Below are positions 1 through 9,204 of a stretch of 64,000 nt of DNA, piece after piece. The translations under genes were made by a program, and so were the position numbers. This DNA comes from Alphaproteobacteria bacterium (lineage in GTDB: Bacteria; Pseudomonadota; Alphaproteobacteria; Acetobacterales; Acetobacteraceae), in NCBI GenBank assembly GCA_020850755.1, contig JADZEB010000011.1:186001-250000 (forward strand), given 5' to 3'. The number at the start of each line of letters is the position of its first letter. The stretch's first letter is position 1. The notes beneath the pieces are model-generated. The model saw only the letters and a list, made by a program, of their open reading frames with translations. It was not told where the DNA came from and did no database searches.

Positions 1-274
1 GCAGGATGCCCGCCTCCAGCGCCGGAGCGTGGCGCAGCCCGTGCAGCAGCGTGAAGGAGAACAGGAACAGGCCGAGGAGGGCTTGCAGGAACAACAGACC
101 GAGATCGGCCCACTTCAGGCGCGGCAATGCGCGCTCGCGCCAGCGCAGCAGCCCGTAGAGGATCAGCGCCGCTGCGCCGTAGCGCAGCGCCATGCCGAGC
201 GCGATCGGAAAGGCGGCGAGCAGCAGCTTACCCGCCGGCACCGAGCTGCCGACGATGGCGAAGTTGGCGCCCAT
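1..274 (-). CDS. EamA/DMT-family permease, N-terminal part (cut by window edge)
   Basis: The reverse strand reads as an open hydrophobic protein that runs off the left end of the window. It starts with [18 protein letters not shown], the usual N-terminal pattern of EamA (drug/metabolite transporter) proteins. After that come two further hydrophobic helices separated by an [12 protein letters not shown] loop. About 91 residues of the expected roughly 290-300 are present, so only the first helices are visible and no substrate can be assigned. The ATG at 274 was chosen because the family motif begins there. A GTG directly upstream and a TTG further upstream are alternatives. The gene is divergent from the phnC operon. 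Confidence 0.7.
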   Translation of the reverse strand, partial: MGANFAIVGSSVPAGKLLLAAFPIALGMALRYGAAALILYGLLRWRERALPRLKWADLGLLFLQALLGLFLFSFTLLHGLRHAPALEAGIL

Positions 275-738
275 CACGGCGGCGGCAAGGAAACGGTTGG
301 GGATCGGCGCGGCGTGCAAGGCAGCGGCCGGGCGTGGCGGCGAGGAAGCTGGGTGCGGGCGCGAGGCGGGCGGCAAGGGGCGGGCGGCTTCCAATCCTGG
401 GGTCGCGGTCGGATCGTGCCGCGCCCGCCCGCCACCTTGCCCGATCGCGCGCCCGCCCGCCACGCCCGGCCTGGCGTCCTCTGTCCCGGCGCCGGCCGCC
501 GTCGGCGCCCCATGACAGTCCCGGCCACCCCGGCGCAGGATCGCGCGCGGGCCCGCATCAACCGCCATTGGCCGCGCCGCGCCCGAGCCCCGGCGCGCAT
601 CATCCCGGCGCGCGGCTCGCCCCCGGCCCATCGACGCCCCCCCATGCGCGCGATATGGTCGGTTGCGCCTCGCCGCCTGCCACGCGGTGCCGGGCGATGC
701 GACAGGCGCAACCGGGCGCCGCAGCGAGCGGGGGCCGC
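275..738. other. Gene-free spacer between the permease and phnC genes
   Basis: This 464-base divergent spacer is extremely G/C rich. Open frames across it on both strands have arginine/proline/alanine composition typical of non-coding high-GC DNA. No convincing promoter, hairpin or small gene was found, although promoters for both flanking genes must lie here. Confidence 0.5.
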
Positions 739-1524
<786 letters not shown>

Positions 1525-1670
1525 GGGCGGCCCGGCGGAACAACCGTCGCCGGGGCGTCGGCGTCGCATCGCGATTGCGCTTTTTCCGCGACTCGGGGAA
1601 TCCTGTGCCCCTGCCGGCACGGCCGGGCATCGGGCCCGCCCCGCGCCCCCTCCCCCGGGAGCCCCCGCCC

Positions 1671-2609
1671 ATGATCACCCGCCGCCGCTTCGCCTCGGTT
1701 GCCGCGCTTGGCGCGGCCACGCTCGCCATGCCCGGTATCGCCCGCGCCCAGGACTGGAAGGCGCAGGTGCCGCAGGTGCGCATCGGCCTCCTCGGCGGGG
1801 AGAACGAGGCCGACCGGCTGGCGCGCTACGAGGGCTTCCGCCGCCATATCGAGACGAAGCTCGGCGTGCCGGCGCGCGTCTATGCGGCGGGCGATTATGC
1901 CGGCGTGATGCAGGCCTTCGCCGCCCGTCAGATCGAGATCGCCGGCATGAGCCCGGCCGCCTATGCCGGCGTGTGGCTCGACACCAACGGCAATATCGAG
2001 CCGCTCGCCGTGACCGAGGAGGCGGACGGCTCGATCGGCTATGTCGCGCTGATGTATGTGCGCGCCGACAGCGGCATCACCTCGCTCGAGGACATGCGCG
2101 GGAAAAGCATGGCCTGGGCCGATCCCAACTCGGCCTCGGGCTATCTCGTGCCGCGGGCCGAGCTGCGCACGCGCGGCATCGACCCCGAGCGCTACTTCTC
2201 GCGCACGGGCTTCGCCGGCGGGCACGAGCAGGCGGTGGTGGCCGTGCTCAACAAGCAGTACGACGCGGGCGTTGCCTGGGGCTCAGGCATCGGCGAGGAG
2301 AGCCAGGGCTTCACCCGCGGCGTGCTGCGCTCGATGGTCGACAAGAACATGCTCAACATGCGCGATCTGCGCATCATCTGGCGCTCGCGCCAGCTCGCCA
2401 ACGGGCCGATCGCCGCGCGCAAGGACCTGCCCGAGGGCTTCAAGGCCGCGATGCGCGATCTGCTGATCAGGATCCCGCAGGAGAACCCCGAAGCCCACCG
2501 CGCGATGGAGCGCGGCAACGCCAAGGGCTTCCAGGTGGCGAGCCACGAGCTCTACGCGCCCTTCGTCGACATGCGCCGGGCCGAGGCGCAGGCCCGCCGC
2601 GCCCGCTGA
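1671..2609 (+). CDS. phnD: Phosphonate ABC transporter substrate-binding protein PhnD
   Basis: Periplasmic binding protein of the PhnCDE importer, 312 residues. The N-terminus has arginines followed by a hydrophobic stretch ending GIARA|QD, a cleavable signal with cleavage predicted after residue 26; the RRRF start suggests possible Tat export. The mature part begins VRIGLLGGENEADRLARY and contains GDYAGVMQAFAARQIEIAG, the PhnD/SsuA/THI5-like ligand-binding arrangement. It lies 146 bp after phnC and before two permease genes, so one operon is likely. The ligand is inferred from family and context only. Confidence 0.9.
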   Translation: MITRRRFASVAALGAATLAMPGIARAQDWKAQVPQVRIGLLGGENEADRLARYEGFRRHIETKLGVPARVYAAGDYAGVMQAFAARQIEIAGMSPAAYAGVWLDTNGNIEPLAVTEEADGSIGYVALMYVRADSGITSLEDMRGKSMAWADPNSASGYLVPRAELRTRGIDPERYFSRTGFAGGHEQAVVAVLNKQYDAGVAWGSGIGEESQGFTRGVLRSMVDKNMLNMRDLRIIWRSRQLANGPIAARKDLPEGFKAAMRDLLIRIPQENPEAHRAMERGNAKGFQVASHELYAPFVDMRRAEAQARRAR

Positions 2610-2732
2610 GCGCCCTGCCGGCGGCGCCGCTCCTGCCCGCATCCTGTCCGCGGGCTGGCCTGCCGTGGCACCTGTGCTAGCCTTGCTGCGCGCACCATCG
2701 CGCCCGCCCGACCGCCGGACCCGCCCCCGCCC

Positions 2733-3656
2733 GTGAGCAACGCCGCCGCCATTGCCGCCGCCAGCGTCGCCGCCGATCCCGGCGCGGCGGCGGTGGCGCG
2801 GATCGAGGCGCTGCGGGCGCAGGCGGCGCAGGCGCGGCGCAAGGCGACGCTCGGCTATGGCGCGCTCCTGCTCCTCTGCATCATCGTCGCGGCCTGGATC
2901 AACGAGGTCCATCCCCGCGCGCTCGCCGCAGGCATCCCGCGCATCGGCGAGTATTTCGCGCTGACTGTCCCGAAGCTCGAATGGGCGCAGCTTTTCGCCG
3001 GCCCGCGCACCGAGGGCTCGCTCGCCTTCTGGTTCTACCGCGCCGACGAGTGGGGCTGGCTTCTGTTGCAGACCGCCAACATGGCGGCGATGGCGACGCT
3101 GGCCGGAACGCTGGGCGGCTTCTGCCTCGCCTTCCCGGCGGCGAGCAACCTCGCCCCGCGCCGCTGGATCTATGTCGCCGCGCGCCGCATGGCCGAGCTC
3201 TGCCGCACCGTGCCCGAGATCGTCTATGCGCTGATCTTCGTCTGGGCCTTCGGCGTCGGGCCGCTGGCCGGCATACTGGCGATCGCGATCCACAGCGTGG
3301 GCGCGCTCGGCAAGCTGTTCGCCGAGGTGGTCGAGAATGCCGACATGCGCCCGGTGGAGGGTGTCACCGCCGCCGGCGGCAACTGGTTCGAGACGGTGCG
3401 CTTCGCCGTGCTGCCGCAGGTCGCACCCAACTTCCTCAGCTACGCGATCCTGCGCTTCGAGATCAATGTGCGCGGCGCTTCCGTGATCGGCTTCGTCGGC
3501 GGCGGCGGCATCGGCCAGGAACTCTACCACGTCATCGCCTTCAACTACTACGAGGAGGTCAGCGCGATCGTGGCGATGATCATCCTGTGCGTCGCTACGA
3601 TCGACCTTGTCTCCGAGCATCTGCGCCACCGCCTGATCGGCACCGCGCGGATCTGA
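2733..3656 (+). CDS. phnE: Phosphonate ABC transporter permease PhnE (first copy)
   Basis: Inner-membrane permease subunit, 307 residues. Helices are visible at about 40-60, 105-130 and in the C-terminal half. The family signature LPQVAPNFLSYAILRFEINVR and the EAA-loop region (ADMRPVEGVTAAG) are present. The start is GTG 2733; the first 35 residues are an alanine-rich cytoplasmic tail. The next gene, 15 bp downstream, is a paralogue, so the channel is probably a PhnE1/PhnE2 heterodimer, a known arrangement in alphaproteobacteria. Confidence 0.9.
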   Translation: MSNAAAIAAASVAADPGAAAVARIEALRAQAAQARRKATLGYGALLLLCIIVAAWINEVHPRALAAGIPRIGEYFALTVPKLEWAQLFAGPRTEGSLAFWFYRADEWGWLLLQTANMAAMATLAGTLGGFCLAFPAASNLAPRRWIYVAARRMAELCRTVPEIVYALIFVWAFGVGPLAGILAIAIHSVGALGKLFAEVVENADMRPVEGVTAAGGNWFETVRFAVLPQVAPNFLSYAILRFEINVRGASVIGFVGGGGIGQELYHVIAFNYYEEVSAIVAMIILCVATIDLVSEHLRHRLIGTARI

Positions 3657-3671
3657 GGGGGGCGCGCGCCG

Positions 3672-4538
3672 ATGCCAGCGAAACCCCTTGCCGTCACGCC
3701 CGAGGAGATCGCCGCGATGCGCGCGCGCCTGCCGCGCGGCTTCGGCCGTCCTGCGGGCGAGCGTGCGGCGATCGGGCTCGGCTGGGTCGCGTTCTTCGCC
3801 TGGCTGGCGCTGTCCTGCTGGTGGTTCGAGATCACCCCGGCGCGGCTGTGGAACGGGCTCTCTGGCCTCGGCACCATCGTCAGGATGATGATCCCGCCCT
3901 CGCCCGGCACCAACTGGGACGAGATACTGGAGGCGATGGCGCAGACCATCTCGATGGCGTTCCTGGGCACGCTGTTCTCGGCCATCCTGGCGGTGCCGAT
4001 CGGCTTCCTCGGCGCCAGGAACGTGATCCCGAACTGGGTGTTCCACTTCACGCTGCGGCGCCTGTTCGACGGCATGCGCGGCATCGACCAGCTGATCTGG
4101 GCGCTGGTCTATGTGCGCGCGGTGGGACTAGGGCCGCTTGCCGGCGTGCTGGCGATCTTCACCGCCGATCTTGCCGTGCTGGCCAAGCTCTATGCCGAGG
4201 CGGTGGAGAATTGCGACCGTCGCCCGGTCGAGGGCGTCCTGTCGGTGGGCGCGAGCAGGCCGCTGCTGGTGCGTTTCGGCATGCTGCCGCAGGTGCTGCC
4301 GGTGATGATCGCCCAGGCGCTCTATTTCTTCGAGAGCAACACCCGCTCGGCGGCGATCATCGGTGTGGTCGGCGCCGGCGGCATCGGGCTCTCGATCGCC
4401 GAGCGCATCCGCATCCGCGCCTGGGACGAGGTGGCCTTCATCATCATCCTGATCCTGGTCACGGTGGCGCTGATCGACCGGCTGTCGGCGCGGGTGCGCG
4501 CGCGCCTGATCGGCGACCGCCCGCTCGCCGGCTACTAG
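3672..4538 (+). CDS. phnE: Phosphonate ABC transporter permease PhnE (second copy)
   Basis: Second inner-membrane permease of the importer, 288 residues, parallel in sequence to the preceding gene: NCDRRPVEGVLSVGAS and LPQVLPVMIAQALYFFESNTR match the paralogue's EAA loop and following helix. It starts at ATG 3672, 15 bp after the first phnE, and ends 74 bp before the alcohol dehydrogenase gene. The two permeases most likely pair around one PhnC dimer. Confidence 0.9.
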   Translation: MPAKPLAVTPEEIAAMRARLPRGFGRPAGERAAIGLGWVAFFAWLALSCWWFEITPARLWNGLSGLGTIVRMMIPPSPGTNWDEILEAMAQTISMAFLGTLFSAILAVPIGFLGARNVIPNWVFHFTLRRLFDGMRGIDQLIWALVYVRAVGLGPLAGVLAIFTADLAVLAKLYAEAVENCDRRPVEGVLSVGASRPLLVRFGMLPQVLPVMIAQALYFFESNTRSAAIIGVVGAGGIGLSIAERIRIRAWDEVAFIIILILVTVALIDRLSARVRARLIGDRPLAGY

Positions 4539-4612
4539 GATCGCCAGGATCGGCCATCGGCGGCTTGACCCAGCGCAAGGGCAGGAGCGCGGCCCCGGTG
4601 CAAGGATCGCCC

Positions 4613-5614
4613 ATGCGCGCCATGCGACTGCACCAGCCGGGCTCGGCCCTGGTCTGCGAGGAGATCGCCCTGCCCGCCCCCGGCCCGGGGCAGGTGGCGA
4701 TCAGGGTGGCCGCCTGCGCCGTCTGCCGCACCGACCTGCATGTGGTCGATGGCGAGTTGCCGCCACGCCCCGAAGGCGCGGGTCCGCTCATTCCCGGCCA
4801 CGAGATCGTCGGGCGTGTCGTGGCGCGCGGACCCGGCGCGACGCGCTTCGCGATCGGCGATCGCATCGGCGTGCCCTGGCTCGGCTGGAGCTGCGGCACC
4901 TGCGCCCAGTGCCGCGCCGGGCGCGAGAATCTGTGCGATGCAGCGCGCTTCACCGGCTACACGCTCGATGGCGGCTATGCCGAGGGCGCTCTCGCCCATG
5001 AGCGCTTCTGCGTGCCGATCCCGCCCGGCTATGGCGACGCCGAGGCGGCGCCGCTGCTCTGCGCCGGGCTGATCGGCTGGCGCTGCCTGAAGGCCGCCGG
5101 CCCGCCCGAGGAGGCGGCGCGGCGCGGCCTCTACGGCTTCGGCGCGGCCGCGCACATCATCGCCCAGGTCGCGCGCTGGCAGGGCCGCACGCTCTACGGC
5201 TTCACCCGGCCGGGCGATCACGCGGCACAGGATTTCGCGCGCCGGCTCGGCTGCGCCTGGGCCGGTGGGTCGGATCAGGCGCCGCCCGAGCCGCTCGATG
5301 CGGCGATCATCTTTGCCCCCGTGGGCGCGCTGGTGCCGGCGGCACTGGCGGCAGTGCGCAAGGGCGGGCGCGTCGTCTGCGGCGGCATCCACATGAGCGA
5401 CATCCCGTCCTTCCCCTACAGCCTGCTGTGGGGCGAACGGCACATCCTGTCGGTGGCGAACCTGACGCGGGCCGATGGCGAGGAATTCATGGCGATCGCG
5501 CCCAAGGTGCCGGTGCGGACGTGTATCACCCGCTTCCCGCTCGAACGCGCCAACGAGGCGCTGGCACGCCTGCGCGCGGGCGAGCTGGAGGGCGCGGCGG
5601 TGCTGCTGCCCTGA
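4613..5614 (+). CDS. Zinc-dependent alcohol dehydrogenase (AdhA-like, MDR family)
   Basis: A 333-residue medium-chain dehydrogenase predicted to oxidise or reduce an alcohol/aldehyde with NAD(P). The catalytic-zinc region contains CAVCRTDLH (Cys38) and GHE at 62-64. The structural-zinc cysteines are at about 94, 97, 100 and 108 (SCGTCAQCRAGRENLC). The cofactor-binding segment is LYGFGAAAHIIAQVA. AAGGA lies about eight bases before ATG 4613. It follows phnE in the same direction with a 74-bp gap and may be co-transcribed, but a role in phosphonate use is unproven. The substrate is unknown. Confidence 0.85.
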   Translation: MRAMRLHQPGSALVCEEIALPAPGPGQVAIRVAACAVCRTDLHVVDGELPPRPEGAGPLIPGHEIVGRVVARGPGATRFAIGDRIGVPWLGWSCGTCAQCRAGRENLCDAARFTGYTLDGGYAEGALAHERFCVPIPPGYGDAEAAPLLCAGLIGWRCLKAAGPPEEAARRGLYGFGAAAHIIAQVARWQGRTLYGFTRPGDHAAQDFARRLGCAWAGGSDQAPPEPLDAAIIFAPVGALVPAALAAVRKGGRVVCGGIHMSDIPSFPYSLLWGERHILSVANLTRADGEEFMAIAPKVPVRTCITRFPLERANEALARLRAGELEGAAVLLP

Positions 5615-5681
5615 CCAGGCGGTGCGGCCTGAACGGTGCGGCCCCGGCGGCGCGATCAGTGCCGAATGCGAAACGAGACGC

Positions 5682-5706
5682 GCCGCGGCCGCAACCGCGG
5701 CAGTTT
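5682..5706. terminator. Hairpin between convergent genes
   Basis: GCCGCGG (5682-5688) and CCGCGGC (5695-5701) form a perfect 7-bp stem with a six-base loop, followed by AGTTT. It lies between the convergent dehydrogenase and XRE regulator genes and could end the rightward transcript. The T-tract is short, so termination strength is uncertain. Confidence 0.45.
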
Positions 5707-5714
5707 GCACCTCC

Positions 5715-6251
5715 TCAGTTCTGCTCCGGGGTCTCGGTCGATTCCGAAGCCGCCAGCGCGCGCGCCATGGCGGTCAGTGCTTCCTGGTGGCGCTCGCTGC
5801 GGATGGCGGTGAAATAGCGGGCGAGCTCGAGCCCGCGCCGCTGCTGCGCGTTGGGCAGTGCGCGGCCGCCCTGGTCGAGGCCGGAGAAGAACCAGCCCAC
5901 CGGCACGTCGAGCGCCTGGGCGATCTCATACAGCCGGCCGGCAGCGATGCGGTTCAGGCCACGCTCGTACTTGTGCGCCTGCTGGTAGGTGACGCCAATC
6001 AGTTGCGCGAGCTGCTGCTGCGACAGGCCGAGCATGACGCGGCGTTCGCGGATGCGGGCACCGACATGGCGGTCCACCTCGGCCGCCGTCACCGGCATGC
6101 GGTCGGGCACGGGAGGCGGGGCGGGCAGGGGCGGACTGGCCGGGCGCGAGGGCGGCGCCGACGCACCGGGCGGCTGCTGCGGGCGGGCGGTCGAGCCCGG
6201 CAGGGCGCCAAGGCGGCCAGGCGGGCCGGCAAAGCGGATATGGTGGTTCAT
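5715..6251 (-). CDS. XRE-family (Cro/CI-type HTH) transcriptional regulator
   Basis: A 178-residue DNA-binding protein. Residues 1-55 are a proline/alanine-rich linker starting MNHHIRFAG. Residues about 58-120 form a helix-turn-helix domain with GLSQQQLAQLIGV and TYQQAHKYERGLNRI, typical of a widespread alphaproteobacterial HTH family. The C-terminal 55 residues (LELARYFTAIRSERHQEAL) are probably a dimerisation helix. The ATG at 6251 is preceded by GAGGAG about ten bases upstream; upstream alternatives add low-complexity residues only. A perfect palindrome begins 29 bp upstream of the start codon and is a natural candidate for autoregulation. Targets are unknown. Confidence 0.85.
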   Translation of the reverse strand: MNHHIRFAGPPGRLGALPGSTARPQQPPGASAPPSRPASPPLPAPPPVPDRMPVTAAEVDRHVGARIRERRVMLGLSQQQLAQLIGVTYQQAHKYERGLNRIAAGRLYEIAQALDVPVGWFFSGLDQGGRALPNAQQRRGLELARYFTAIRSERHQEALTAMARALAASESTETPEQN

Positions 6252-6568
6252 GGCGACGCAGGCTCCTCGCAGGCTGCAACAAACCCGAGGGTTTGATCGC
6301 CACCTATGCGAGAAACGCGCCAGTTGAGAGCCGGTTCCGGCCTCGGCTGGCCGGACTCGGGAAATACTACTTATCCGCGAGGGAGCTAGGCCCGGATTCG
6401 CGCCAAGTGCCAGTTGGCGGCCGCCTGCGCCGCAGCCCAGCCCACAGACTTGCCAAGAACCGCACTGCACGCCCGCGGCGACCTTGAGCATGCCATCCGT
6501 GGGTAGGCGCTAGGTCCTGGGCGTTTTCCGAAACTTGAAGGGTGCGCGCTGACGTTGCGGAGACAAGG
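6252..6568. other. Gene-free region upstream of the XRE regulator
   Basis: 317 bases between the regulator start and the stop of the Bug-protein gene. Apart from the palindrome at 6280-6295 it holds no open frame with protein-like composition. Its moderately lower GC content (for example GAAATACTACTTATCC near 6361) suggests the promoter region of the regulator. Confidence 0.5.
6280..6295. promoter_or_regulatory. Perfect palindrome, candidate operator of the XRE regulator
   Basis: CAAACCC-GA-GGGTTTG forms two perfect 7-bp arms around a 2-bp centre, 29 bp before the regulator's ATG. Cro/CI-type repressors bind palindromes of this size and often repress their own genes. No binding data are available; the assignment rests on position and symmetry. 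Confidence 0.45.
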
Positions 6569-7582
6569 TCAGTCGAGGGTGATACCGGCGCGGCGGATGA
6601 CGGCACCCCAGCGGGCGCGGTCTGCGGCAATATACGCACTCAACCCGGCGCGCGGCACCGCCATTTCATCGACGCCAATCTCTGCCAGCCGCGCCTTCAC
6701 CGCGGGCAGCGCCACCGTCGCCTCGAAGGCAGAGCCGAGCCGGTCCAGGATCGCGGCCGGCGTCTGCGCGGGGGCGAAGATCGCATTGTAGACCGCGATC
6801 TCATGCTCAATGACGCCGAGCTCGATAAAGGACGGCAGATCGGGCAGCAGCGCGTGGCGGCGCCGGCTGGTAATCCCGATTGCGCGGACCTTGCCGCCAG
6901 CGATGTGCGGGATCGCAGTCGGCACGGTGTCGATGGTGAGGTCGATTTGCGAGCCAAGCACGGCGGCGGTCGCGGGTGCGGTGCCCCGGAAGGGAATATG
7001 GTTCAAGCGGATGCCCGCGCTGGACTCGAGCAGCAGCATCGCCAGGTGGGTGCTGGAGCCAACGCCAGCGGTACCGTAGGTGACCTCTCCCGGTCGCGCC
7101 TTCGCCAGGGCAATCAGCTCCGCCATGCTGCGGACTGGCAGGTCGGGTCGTGCGTAGAGCACCATGTAGACATTGCCAACCGCCGCCACCGGCGTAAGAC
7201 CGATGGCCGGATCGTAGCCCAGGTTTCTACGGATCTCGGGATTGATGGAATTCGTGGAAAGGTTGCCCATCAGCACCGTGTAGCCGTCTGCTGCGGCGCG
7301 GATCGCTGCCTCGGTGCCGATCGAGCCGCCACCGCCGGACCGGTTCTCGACGATCACCGCCTGGCCAAGACGCGGCGGCGCTGCCTCTGCCACAATGCGC
7401 GAGATGATGTCGGCGGCGCCGCCGGGCGGGAACGGGACCATTATTCGCACCGCGCGGTTTGGGAAGTCGTGACCTTGCGCCAGCGCCGGGCCCGCGACCA
7501 TGCCGGCGGCAGCCAGCAGGAAGCTGCGGCGTCCCGGCGATGTCAGGCCGCGGGCATCCAGCCTGCGCCGTGCATTGGTCAT
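6569..7582 (-). CDS. Bug/TctC-family tricarboxylate-transporter-type solute-binding protein
   Basis: A 337-residue periplasmic binding protein of the Bug (TTT) family. A twin-arginine signal SPGRRSFLLAAAGM ends GPALAQ. The mature protein starts FPNRAVRIMVPFPPGGAADI, the hallmark Bug N-terminus, and contains VENRSGGGGSIGTEA and YGTAGVGSSTHLAM. No tctA/tctB membrane genes are nearby, so it is an orphan receptor, common in this family. A TTGTTGCA...TGCAG element like those near the pha genes lies 21 bp upstream of its start. The ligand is unknown. Confidence 0.88.
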   Translation of the reverse strand: MTNARRRLDARGLTSPGRRSFLLAAAGMVAGPALAQGHDFPNRAVRIMVPFPPGGAADIISRIVAEAAPPRLGQAVIVENRSGGGGSIGTEAAIRAAADGYTVLMGNLSTNSINPEIRRNLGYDPAIGLTPVAAVGNVYMVLYARPDLPVRSMAELIALAKARPGEVTYGTAGVGSSTHLAMLLLESSAGIRLNHIPFRGTAPATAAVLGSQIDLTIDTVPTAIPHIAGGKVRAIGITSRRRHALLPDLPSFIELGVIEHEIAVYNAIFAPAQTPAAILDRLGSAFEATVALPAVKARLAEIGVDEMAVPRAGLSAYIAADRARWGAVIRRAGITLD

Positions 7583-7602
7583 GGCGGATCCCCAGCTCGC
7601 TT

Positions 7603-7618
7603 GTTGTTGCACCTGCAG
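7603..7618. promoter_or_regulatory. PhaR-site-like sequence upstream of the Bug gene
   Basis: GTTGTTGCACCTGCAG resembles the elements at 8450-8465 and, reversed, 10445-10462: all have TTG(T/C)TGCA, two variable bases, then (T/C)GCA. It lies between the phaR 3' end and the Bug gene. It may bind PhaR or be chance similarity. Confidence 0.3.
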
Positions 7619-7727
7619 AACGTCGCAGGAGGAGTCGGGACCTGTCAACCAGTGCTGCGGCCGCCGGCCGTGTCGGGGTTTCGGTTGTTCCGGGCCGATC
7701 TTGGGGCGAAGCTTGCCCTCGTCCCGC

Positions 7728-8429
7728 TCAGCCGCGCTCGCGCTCGTTGCCGCCGCCGCGCGCCGCGCCCTGGCGGGCGAGCCCTTCGAGCTGGCGCTGC
7801 AATGCCTCGACCTGCTCCTTGAGCGCCTCGAGCGCCTGCGCCGCCTCCGCCCCGCTCGGCGCAGCCGGAGCGGGCGCCGGCGCCGCCGGCGGCGGCGGCT
7901 CGCTGGCCGAAGGTCCACCCGGGCGCGTGCCATAGAAGGGCGCGAACATCGAGAAAGCGCGCTCCATCATCGCCATGTTCTGCTTGCCCATCTCCTCGAG
8001 CGACTGGGCGAAGGGGAACATGCCGAGCGCCTGCTGCATGGTGCGGCGCATCTGCTCCTGGTTGCGGGCGAAAGCCCCCATCGAGGCCTCGAGGTAGCGC
8101 GGCACCAGCGATTGCAGCGAATCGCCGTAGAAGGTGATGAGCTGGCGCAGGAAGCTGATCGGCAACAGGTTCTGCCCCTTGCCCTCCTCCTCGACGATGA
8201 TCTGGGTCAGCACCGAGCGGGTGATGTCCTCGCCGGTCTTGGCGTCATAGACGACGAATTCGCGCCCCTCCTTCACCATCTGGGCGAGATGGTCGAGCGT
8301 GACATAGCTCGACGCCTCGGTGTTGTAGAGGCGACGATTCGCATATTTCTTGACGACGACAGGGCGCTGGCCTTCGCCCTCGGCATGGCCGGCGGGCGTG
8401 TCGGAGGCGGTGCGGGCGGGATCGGTCAT
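7728..8429 (-). CDS. phaR: Polyhydroxyalkanoate synthesis repressor PhaR
   Basis: A 233-residue DNA-binding regulator of polyhydroxybutyrate granule genes. In relatives it represses phasin and its own gene and is released by binding polymer. The PHB/PHA accumulation regulator domain is at residues about 24-85 (VVKKYANRRLYNT, SYVTLDHLAQMVKEG, FVVYDAKTGEDITRSVLTQI). A second conserved segment follows (LLPISFLRQLITFYGDSLQ). The C-terminal proline/alanine linker ends in a coiled coil (LEALKEQVEALQRQLEGLARQ). ATG 8429 was chosen because the residues before the domain are short, as in relatives. It is divergent from the phaE/phaC-like genes. Confidence 0.95.
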   Translation of the reverse strand: MTDPARTASDTPAGHAEGEGQRPVVVKKYANRRLYNTEASSYVTLDHLAQMVKEGREFVVYDAKTGEDITRSVLTQIIVEEEGKGQNLLPISFLRQLITFYGDSLQSLVPRYLEASMGAFARNQEQMRRTMQQALGMFPFAQSLEEMGKQNMAMMERAFSMFAPFYGTRPGGPSASEPPPPAAPAPAPAAPSGAEAAQALEALKEQVEALQRQLEGLARQGAARGGGNERERG

Positions 8430-8449
8430 GGCGCGGCGTATCCCCTGCC

Positions 8450-8465
8450 ATTGTTGCAAGTGCAC
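8450..8465. promoter_or_regulatory. Candidate PhaR operator in the phaR/phaC divergent region
   Basis: ATTGTTGCAAGTGCAC lies 21 bp upstream of phaR's ATG and between the divergent transcripts. Its ATTGTTGCA half-site matches the reverse complement of TGCAGCAAT upstream of phaA at eight of nine positions. TGC/GCA-rich inverted sites are the known type of PhaR target. Binding is inferred. Confidence 0.45.
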
Positions 8466-8589
8466 ACTCTAGCACAGCGCCGGCCGGGGCGGGAAAGCGC
8501 GATACCGCATGCGCCGGTCACGTCTTCGCGCTTGCGGCACGGCCCGGTTCCGCCCCTATCATCCTGCCGCATGCAGCACGGGGCAGCGG

Positions 8590-9204
8590 ATGGCCGATCG
8601 GGACGAGTTGGACGCGCTCGCGCGCGAATGGCTGGCGCTTTGGCAGAGCGAGCTGGCGGGCATGGCCGCCGACCCGGAATGGGCCGAGGCCTGGACCCGG
8701 CTGGCGGCGGCCTGGGGCGCCTGGGCGGCGGCGGCAGTGAAGGCCGGCAAGGCGATGCTGCCGGAAGCGCCACCGCCCCCTTGGCCGGGGCAATGGCCGG
8801 GTGGACAATGGCCGGGCAGGGCCGAAGCGCCGGGAGCGCCCACTGGTGAGCGCGCCCCCGCCTCCCCCGCCGCGGCCGGAGCCGGACCAGCCGCCCCCGC
8901 CGCGCCGGGGTCCGCGCCCGCTGGTGCTGCACCTGACGCTGGAGATGCTGCGGCTGGCGAGTTCCGCCGCCGTGTTGCCGAGCTTGAGCAGCGCCTCCGC
9001 ACCCTGGAGCGCGCACGGCCGGGACACCCAAGGTCCGGCGGAAGGTCCGGCGGAAGGTCCGGCGGCAAGTCCGGCGGCAAGTCCGGCGGCAAGTCCGGCG
9101 GCAAGGGCGCGCAAGGCGGCGATGGCGGCGCTCGCCCTGCGGCTGAAGGCGATCGGGGCAAGCCCCGCCGAGCTCGCCCAGGCGGTCGCGCGCGAGGCGC
9201 TTGA
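8590..9204 (+). CDS. Phasin/PhaE-like small protein preceding the PHA-synthase-like gene
   Basis: A 204-residue protein starting MADRDELDALAREWLALWQ. The first 70 residues are tryptophan- and alanine-rich helices (DPEWAEAWTRLAAAWGAW), then a proline-rich linker. A short coiled coil follows (EFRRRVAELEQRLRTLERA, about residues 123-141), ending in a tail of SGGK/SGGR repeats. Tryptophan-rich helices, a linker and a basic coiled coil resemble PhaE subunits of class III synthases and phasins, but similarity is architectural only. Its second half overlaps the next gene in another frame. The repeat-rich tail may be poorly conserved. Confidence 0.6.
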   Translation: MADRDELDALAREWLALWQSELAGMAADPEWAEAWTRLAAAWGAWAAAAVKAGKAMLPEAPPPPWPGQWPGGQWPGRAEAPGAPTGERAPASPAAAGAGPAAPAAPGSAPAGAAPDAGDAAAGEFRRRVAELEQRLRTLERARPGHPRSGGRSGGRSGGKSGGKSGGKSGGKGAQGGDGGARPAAEGDRGKPRRARPGGRARGA

